This document shows positions 57,590-64,000 of a stretch of DNA of 64,000 nt, piece after piece. The notes under the pieces are model-generated. The model did not search any database. It was not told the origin of the DNA and worked only from the letters and a program-made list of their open reading frames with translations. The stretch's first letter is position 1, and every line of letters begins with the position of its first letter. The stretch spans positions 16,249,578 to 16,313,577 of the forward strand of contig JAGTTD010000025.1 of NCBI GenBank assembly GCA_018398585.1, in the 5' to 3' direction. This DNA is from Simmondsia chinensis. Lineage: Eukaryota > Streptophyta > Magnoliopsida > Caryophyllales > Simmondsiaceae. Made by a program: the position numbers and the translations under genes.

Positions 57590-57860
57590 GGCTATGCACT
57601 GTGTAACGTGTCGGGTTAGACTCGCCAACAACCATGGCGGAGGTCCCGCTAGTAAAAACGTCGTCCTTAACGTCTCAAAACTTGAGTGGCCGCCAACGAG
57701 GTGGTTAAAAACACTTTAAGAGCTTCACTACTCACCTTGTAACCCAAGTAAAGAAGAAATTGCTGCTAGCTGAACCAATACCAACGGTGCCGTAGGCTAC
57801 AGTAAGTAACCAACAATGCTAAAGCAAACGAGCTTAGCCTGGCTATTACCGTCAACAATT
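57590..57860 (+). repeat. Dispersed repeat, copy 2
   Basis: Contains GAGCTTCACTACTCACCTTG, AAGTAAAGAAGAAATTG, GTGCCGTAGGCTACAGTAAG and TAACCAACAATGCTAAA, parallel to copies 1 and 3. Confidence 0.6.
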
Positions 57861-58092
57861 TGGGACAGGAACTCCCACCAGTTGACCTAGTGGAGATTTT
57901 ATACGAAGTGTTACCGCCAAGTTTTGGGTACTAGGTGGAAAAACTAATAATAATAATACATGCGCCACCATGAATCAACCATGCTTTGAATTGCCATTGT
58001 TAAGGGAGACACTGTCCGCTAAGACTACTGCCTCTCCAGGAAGGAGTCGTTATAAGCACACCCTGGTGAACGGCTGCCTAGGACAACTACCG

Positions 58093-58277
58093 CAACTCCA
58101 ACACCCTTGCGGTACTTCTATGTCCTAGCGGTACTCTCACACCCTAGCGGTACTCCTGCACCCTGGCGGTACTCCAACACCCTGGCGGTACTTCTATGCC
58201 TTGGCGGTACTTCCATACCCTGGCGGTACTCCTACACCCTAGCGGTACTTCCATACCCAAGCGGCACTCTTACACCC
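58093..58277 (+). repeat. 19-bp minisatellite, about nine units
   Basis: Unit TACTCCTACACCCTGGCGG with 1-5 changes per copy; nine full units and a partial one. The short open frames here are by-products of the repeat. Confidence 0.85.
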
Positions 58278-58299
58278 CATACCAAAACTATACTTTTCT

Positions 58300-60620
58300 T
58301 TTCTACATAACACCAAGGGGCTTCCTCCTAACCACTATAAATACATTAAGAAACACCACTAATGCCCTCATTCCGGTGTTATCACCACAAAGGTGACGGT
58401 AGACCCTTCAAGACACCCGTCTTGGTTCATCCATTCTTTAATAAGGAGGCTAATACTCTTGGAATTAAGGATGAAATCTAAAAACACCCCTTATCTTCAC
58501 ACTTTAAGGGACATGTTATTCTTTAGACTTACAGGGCACCTCTCAACGCCTAATAAGGTCTACCACTGTTCCATGAGGCAGGCACAAATCACGAGGCATG
58601 CCCATTTACAAACACATAATGGCATTCTTATTAACAGTTTTATACACCTGAACCAAATGCCCACTGCGGAACTTACCATTCCTTGGTAACTACGAACAAC
58701 GGTGCTCGCTTGACAATGGGGATTCAGCGTTCTCCAAATAATTTTACATATTTATCTTTTTCGTAGTAAATTACGTGATTAACATTCCCTAGGGGATTTG
58801 CATTCAACCCGGTCCCTGACCATGAACCAGGGGCTTAGTATTTTTTGTAATTTACATGCCTTATGTGAATTACGTTCTCAGTGCAATTTGCGCGATATGC
58901 GTCACTCATGTGATTTATGTTCAGCTTAAGCCCTTGCTTGGGGCTAGGGCTTTAACGTCCCTTGTGTGGTTTGGGTTAACTTAGCCTCGGAACAGGGTCT
59001 GGGAGCTAGAATTATCATCCGCGGTCAGCTTTTCCCTAACGTAAAAGTTCATTGTTCTACAAATGGTGGGCGGTTAACTTCCACCGAACGTGGAAGTATG
59101 CGGTTGTGTTGTTCTGTTCCAGCTAAAAAAGAAAGCACGAAGTTGTGGGGTGGGTAACCTTCACCTAATGTGGAGGCTCGCAGGCGGTTATTTTTCACCT
59201 AACGCAAGACACAATGGTCTCCAGTAACCCTTCTGTTCTGGTAATGCATCTCAACCTCTAGGAACCCCGCTTGGTGGGCCGACACACCCGCCAGACGCCA
59301 TCGCTCACGTCGGACCTCACCAACACCCCTTTGAGTTTCAACACTGTGTCTCGACTACTTGGGACGCTCCCTTAGGAGCAGACTTACATAGTCCTGCTCC
59401 AAAGCAACATGCAAGGGCCACAAAGTCCCTTAGGCGCACCTCATGTGTGAGGCCGCTGTCTTTATGAGGAACTCACACGATCCCACATAAGTGGCACGCC
59501 ACTTACTCGAGAGGGCAACCATCTTGTAGCATGTGTCGAATCTGGGCGCCCATTGACAAATGACCAACGGCCCCTACCTCTGCCCTTAAGGCACGAAGTT
59601 GCTGCATCCGTGCCGTCAAGCTGTAAACGGAGCCGATGCGCACCGCCGCTCACAAGGGGGCTCGAGCATCACAAGTGCTCTCGCCAATCGAATGTTGAAT
59701 CCTACAAGTTAGAGCGCTTCGATATTGCGCAGCACAGTCCAAACGAGGGACCAAGCCTTTCTGGGAGGGATTACACGCACTGTAAACCCTCAGCCCACCG
59801 CCATGCCTACGGAGCGTCCTACTCACGTGCAGACCTCACGTCGCCCTCGTAGTTACACCGAGGCCCGCTCCTGTTACCAGGATAAATCATTTAGCACCAC
59901 TATTCGGGGTTAGGGCGCCTGATGTCCCAAAACCCGACTTCAACGACCTGTGTCTTTCTTAAACCGAGGAACTACCGCAACTAGGACGTGGCTTGTGACA
60001 TAGCGTGCAACACTACTTGCATGCAGCGCACGACACTAGGCCGCCCACACCGATGTGGGTGTGCGTGTACGAAACACGAAGGTTCGTAAACGCAACGTGT
60101 CATGATCCACAACAAGATTGTAACACTCTGCCTATATGTTGATCTGTCCCCCCTCGAGCTCCTGCGCGGGTTTCTCGCTAGTATGACTCACAAATTTTAC
60201 TATTTGTTGCTAGTCAAAGCTATTATTCTACAATATGGGCTCAAGCTATTCCTTACTCTCCATTCATATACAGAATACACATGGGCTATTCACGGTACGT
60301 CCCAACCCAGCTAACGACCGGGGACTAGGCGCTTATGACTTATCTTTTCACAGTATGATCCACCCCAGTTAGTAACTAGAGGCTGCCGTTAATCACTAAA
60401 CTAGAGGTTCTTATCTAACGGTGAGAACTTAAGTTAACTTGATAGACGTACAAGGTAACTAGGATTAACCGAAACCGCCCAAGCGTACGTATAGAAAAAC
60501 TAGGATTAAAACAAGAAGCTAAACATAGCCGAGGCATCAAATAGGGGGCTCCCCCAAATAACGATACTATCGCCCCCGGACTAGGCATATATTCTCGGAA
60601 GGGGCGCCAACGATAGCACA
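58300..60620 (+). other. Non-coding interior of the large element
   Basis: About 2.3 kb of moderately GC-rich DNA without coding similarity. Short inverted words around GGGGCT recur (e.g. AGCCCTTGCTTGGGGCT at 58,928). Frames up to 99 codons (59553-59852) resemble nothing known. Confidence 0.4.
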
Positions 60621-60624
60621 TCAG

Positions 60625-60900
60625 GTTGAGCTCGCCAATAAAAGCAACTAGCCTGGCTGGGATACCGCCAACAAGTGTGGCAGGGGATGCGCTAGCAGAG
60701 ACGTTACCATCAACGTTTCAAGATTAGGCTACCGCCAACGAAGCTAGCGAAAACTCTTTGGGAACATCGTTATCCACCTTTAGACCTGAGTAAGAAGAAA
60801 TTGGAAGTAGATAAACTACTACTAACCAGTGATATCATAAACTATCACGGGTAACCTACGAATAACGTTAAAATAAGCTAACTTAGAAATTGCCGCCGAT
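60625..60900 (+). repeat. Dispersed repeat, copy 3
   Basis: Contains ACCGCCAACGAAGCTAGCG, GAGTAAGAAGAAATTGG, GATATCATAAACTATCACGG and GGTAACCTACGAATAACG, parallel to copies 1 and 2. Confidence 0.6.
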
Positions 60901-62318
60901 AATACTGGCAAAGGTTTCTTCAAAGACGCAAGATCATCAGCAAGGGTAGTTGGGTGCCACCGCCCAGCGCCACCCACAATCTTGACTTAATAACGAGCTG
61001 AGTTCAAACTCAAAGTATCTAGGCTCGCTAAGCTTCCAGTTAGGCTCAACCCATGTGGGATATTGACAAGCCGAGCCCTGGGCCTGATGCGATTTGGTTT
61101 AACTCAGCCAATATATACTCCTAATTTAGCAAGTTTAGTTTGATGATCTAGTGGGATTTGAATTTAGCCGAATAAAAGATTAGACCCTTGGTACTATTAC
61201 ATTTCTTGCGTGATTCTTGGCACCGGTCATCATTTCAACCATCAGTGTATAGAACTTATTTATTTTGAGTAATGTAAAGCTTCATACAGTTGTTACAGGA
61301 TGATGAACTCATAAAGAAATTGAAAAATTCAAGGTATATTCAAAGATGTATATCTTGGCTAGAGATTTGAGGAAACCTACCAGGTTTCTGTTTGTAATCA
61401 TTGCGAAGGACGTCATCCGACTTCTAAGTATGGCTGCGTATATTTGTAGTCGTAATCGAAAGTACAATATTTCTAGGAACATCGGACATTGTTTTGTGTA
61501 TAAAACATAGTAGAGGATTTCGATAAAGTTCTTCTGGTGGTGAAACGCTAAACTAGCAACTAAAGCTTTTTATTAAGTTACGCTTAAATAAGAATAATCA
61601 TTGAATCTAAAACCCGTACGGACCAGTCGCAGCCGATTTCTATCTTCGCTCCATGATTAGAGCTTAATTATCCTCATCTCTCTCTCTAGTTCATGTCTGG
61701 ACTAAGGAGCATTTTTAATTATTGTAATTCAAGAACTTCAATAAGATTGCAAATGTTAGTGCGAAATTAAACCACTACTATTGTTCGGTGCAGACCTTGA
61801 TCTAAAAATTCGAATTAATAGGTCTAAAGTTTGAATAAATTCAATCAGGTTCCATCGGACTACGCCAATTTAACCTTAATTGAACCAAGGCTGACTTGTT
61901 CGACCGCCACCAAACAAGCGCCTTCATATTTAATCACTTCAGCAAATTTAGATGTGACTAAGCTGAACCGTATTGGTCAAGTTCTAGTGTATTTTCATAC
62001 GTATGCCTGAACTCACACGTATAGCTATTAATCTTTTCACGTGTCCTGGGTGCGAGTTTCGTTATAAACAAGCTATTTATGTTAGTTTGGCCTAGAGTCA
62101 TAAACAAACCCATAGCAAGGTATTCACCTAGTACCACCATATCTGAGTAGGCAATGACCAATCAAGCCATAAGCTTTTGTCGGCTAGACGTGTTTACCTA
62201 TATACGTTATGTTTAGCCTAGTCCCGAGCCAGGAGCTAGAGGCTTAACCCTTCTTATGTAAATTATGTTCCTTATGTGGTCGACATTCCTTAAATGATCT
62301 GTATTCTACCCAGCCATT
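60901..62318 (+). other. Non-coding interior of the large element
   Basis: AT-richer stretch without coding similarity or clear repeats, ending with a GTTTAGCCTAGTCCCGAGCC string that resembles the units that follow. Confidence 0.4.
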
Positions 62319-63050
62319 ACCGGCTGGGGGCTTTTAGTTGCCTTACTTAAAGTTATTTACTTTAGTTTGAATACGTTGTTTTATTTTTCCCAGCCTTTGC
62401 CGGCTGGGGGCTCTCATTTGGCATTATTTATTGTATTTGCTTTAGTTCGAATACGTTGTTTTATTTTTCCCAGCCCTTGCCAGCCGGGGGCTCTCGTTTG
62501 GCATTATCTGTTGTATTTGCTTTAGTTTGAATACGTTGTGTTATTTTTCCCAGCCTTTGCAGGCTGGGGGCTCTCATTTGGCGTTATTTATTGTATTTGC
62601 TTTAGTTTGAATACGTTGTTTTATTTACCTTAGCCTTTACCGGCTGGAGGCTTCTAGTTGCTTTACCTAAATTGTTTATTTTAGTTTAAATAGTTTGTTT
62701 TATTTACCTCAGCCTTTACCGGCTGGGGGTTTCTAGTTGCTTTACTCAAGTTGTTTATTTTAGTTTAAATGGTTTGTTTTATTTACCTGAGCCTTTAGCG
62801 GCTGGGGGCTTTTAGTTGCTTTACCTGAATTGTTTATTTTAGTTTGGATGTGTTTTTCGCAGCCTTTACCGGCTGTGGGCTTTCAGTTGCTTTACTCGAG
62901 TTGTTTATTTTAATTTGAATGGTTTGTTTTGTTAACCCAGTTTTTACCGGCTGGGGACTTTTAGTTTGTGTTATGTAAGTTACTCATTTCAATTTGAATG
63001 ATTTCCTTAATCACCTCTACCCGCTGGGGAACTTTCTATTAAGTTAGACC
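62319..63050 (+). repeat. ~80-bp tandem array with CAGCC/GGCTG hairpin
   Basis: Nine to ten units. Each has CAGCCTTTGCCGGCTGGGGG or a variant followed by a T-rich part with TTATTTTAGTTTGAATA. Most units keep a CAGCC...GGCTG stem with a 6-base loop. One unit (about 62,471) has lost it. Confidence 0.85.
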
Positions 63051-63170
63051 TCTACCAATTCGAAACTTCACGTGAGGTTACCAGTAAGATGGCTTAAACC
63101 AGTCTTGACTTGCAAAAAGACTGACAGTTGCAGTTTGCTCTCAGCCATATTAAGAGCATAAAACCATAAC

Positions 63171-63480
63171 CAGCGGTACACTCTCACCAGCTGAGAGTTC
63201 GCATCTGTGTACGTCCCACCTAACATCGGGACTGGTGGTACACTCTCACCAGCTGAGAGTCTGCGTTTGTGTAAGTCCCACCTAACATCGGGACTAGCGG
63301 TACACTCTCACCATCTGAGAGTCCGCGTCTATGTACGTCCCACCTAAACATCGGGACTGGCGGTACATTCTCACCAGCTACGAGTCCGCGACTGTGTAAG
63401 TCCCACCTAACATCGGGACTGGCGGTAAATTCTCAACGGTTTGAAAACCTACAATTGTGTGCCCCACCTAACATCGAGGT
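63171..63480 (+). repeat. ~66-bp tandem array with two hairpins per unit
   Basis: About five units. Each contains ACTCTCACCAGCTGAGAGT (7-bp stem) and GTCCCACCTAACATCGGGAC (5-6-bp stem). The last two units are degraded. Confidence 0.85.
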
Positions 63481-63539
63481 TGATGATAGGCGATCCAGCC
63501 ACAAGCCCTTCTTAGGCCGGTAAGACACATTCACCCTGT

Positions 63540-63860
63540 AAGCCCTTATTAGGCAAGCAACGCTTAGACATAGCCGTAAGCCCTTTTATGGCAGGCAAAG
63601 TCTATTCAAGCTGTAAGCCCTTATCAGGCAAGCAAGGCTCAGACGTAGCCATAAGCCCTTTTATGGCAGGCAAAGTCTATTCAAACTATAAGCCCTTATC
63701 AAGCAAAGAATGCTCAGATGTAGCCATAAGCCCTTTTATGGCAGGCAAAGTCTATTCAAACTATAAGCCCTTATCAGCTAAGTAGTACTCAAACCTAACC
63801 GTGAGCCCTTCCCAAGCGGTTAAAACGTATTTAAACCGTGAACGTTTCCTTGGCAGGCGA
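63540..63860 (+). repeat. 75-bp tandem array with GCCATAA/TTATGGC hairpin
   Basis: Three to four units with GCCATAAGCCCTTTTATGGC (7-bp stem, 6-base loop) and a second half-unit CTGTAAGCCCTTATCAGGC. Because 75 is a multiple of 3, a repetitive open frame (63588-63785) appears. It is not a gene. Confidence 0.85.
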
Positions 63861-63904
63861 TTTGCGTTCCAATTGGTATCAGCGCGTAGATTACGCAGCA
63901 GCCG

Positions 63905-64000
63905 ACATTAAAACGAATAATACACTCCGACCTAGCTCAAGGCTGGGGGCTAGGAGTTAAAAACAGTCGTAATACACTCCGACTCAGCCTGAGGTTGGGG
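63905..64000 (+). repeat. Start of a fourth tandem array, cut by the window end
   Basis: AATACACTCCGACC...AAGGCTGGGGGCT and AATACACTCCGACT...GAGGTTGGGG are two units about 60 bp apart. The array continues beyond 64,000. Confidence 0.65.

Larger units (their letters stand above)
54046..64000 (+). mobile_element. Large non-coding LTR element (LARD-like), incomplete
   Basis: LTR, primer site and at least 8.8 kb of interior with no reading frame resembling gag or pol. The primer type is common in plant Tat-lineage gypsy elements. The interior contains dispersed ~270-bp repeats (57.1, 57.6 and 60.6 kb), a 19-bp minisatellite (58.1 kb) and three or four tandem arrays near the right edge. It may be a non-autonomous large retrotransposon derivative, or the long non-coding 5' part of a very large Tat/Ogre-type element whose genes lie beyond 64,000. 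Confidence 0.6.

Noticed and set aside
63588..63785. Gene for a repetitive 65-residue protein
   Set aside because: It is a by-product of a 75-bp tandem repeat, 75 being a multiple of 3; no start context or homology.
62319..63860. CRISPR-like arrays
   Set aside because: The units are contiguous and repeat as a whole, without unique spacers; the setting is a plant retrotransposon and no cas genes exist.

Overview
The window is nuclear DNA of a flowering plant, most likely a eudicot, and almost all of it is transposable-element sequence. The evidence is the mix of plant Ty3/gypsy and Ty1/copia elements with initiator-tRNA-Met-type primer sites, LINE and SINE insertions with target-site duplications (TSDs), small inverted-repeat elements, and one intron-bearing plant receptor kinase gene. 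No intact protein-coding gene, rRNA gene or tRNA gene was found. Every coding region seen is broken by stops, frameshifts or truncation.

Layout. 1-7,900: decayed copia pieces (2.8-3.7 kb; 7.2-7.4 kb) and a LINE ORF1-like pseudogene with an RRM and a DUF4283-like segment (4.3-6.3 kb). 7,910-13,119: a structurally complete gypsy element on the minus strand, with 414/413-bp LTRs and TSD GATTG. 13,283-16,510: two 5S-rRNA-derived SINEs, a tRNA-type SINE, a 38-bp tail-only insertion and a fold-back element. 17,495-17,691: a solo LTR of a miniature LTR element. 17,958-31,799: a tandem array of 12 LTRs alternating with 11 short internal domains of a miniature gypsy-type element, split by a nested copia element (18,384-23,470, TSD GTGAG). 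32,038-33,153: a 46-bp LINE-tail insertion, then a fold-back element carrying a miniature LTR element (TSD GATTG). 33,451-36,475: a truncated second gypsy element. 38,106-42,981: a decayed copia element with both LTRs. 43.2-44.0 kb: a gypsy gag relic. 44,203-51,422: four kinase exons of a receptor-like kinase on the minus strand, its introns filled with a 5'-truncated RTE LINE and a minisatellite-bearing inverted-repeat element, its 5' exons not seen. 51.9-54.0 kb: copia LTR, primer site and gag relic with a hAT-like element inside. 54,046-64,000: 5' LTR, primer site and at least 8.8 kb of non-coding interior of a large element that runs off the window; the interior carries several tandem-repeat arrays with hairpin-forming units.

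How the parts relate. The tandem array looks like a deletion derivative of a gypsy lineage seen twice in full or partial form here: LTRs begin TGATGCAG, and its 225-bp internal domain joins the gag start to the end of pol. The 5S SINEs share about 75 bp of 3' tail with the RTE LINE at 49-50 kb, so that LINE family is their probable mobilising partner. The best candidates for something little described are the 5S-headed, RTE-tailed SINE, the 12-LTR tandem array and the hairpin-unit arrays near the right edge.
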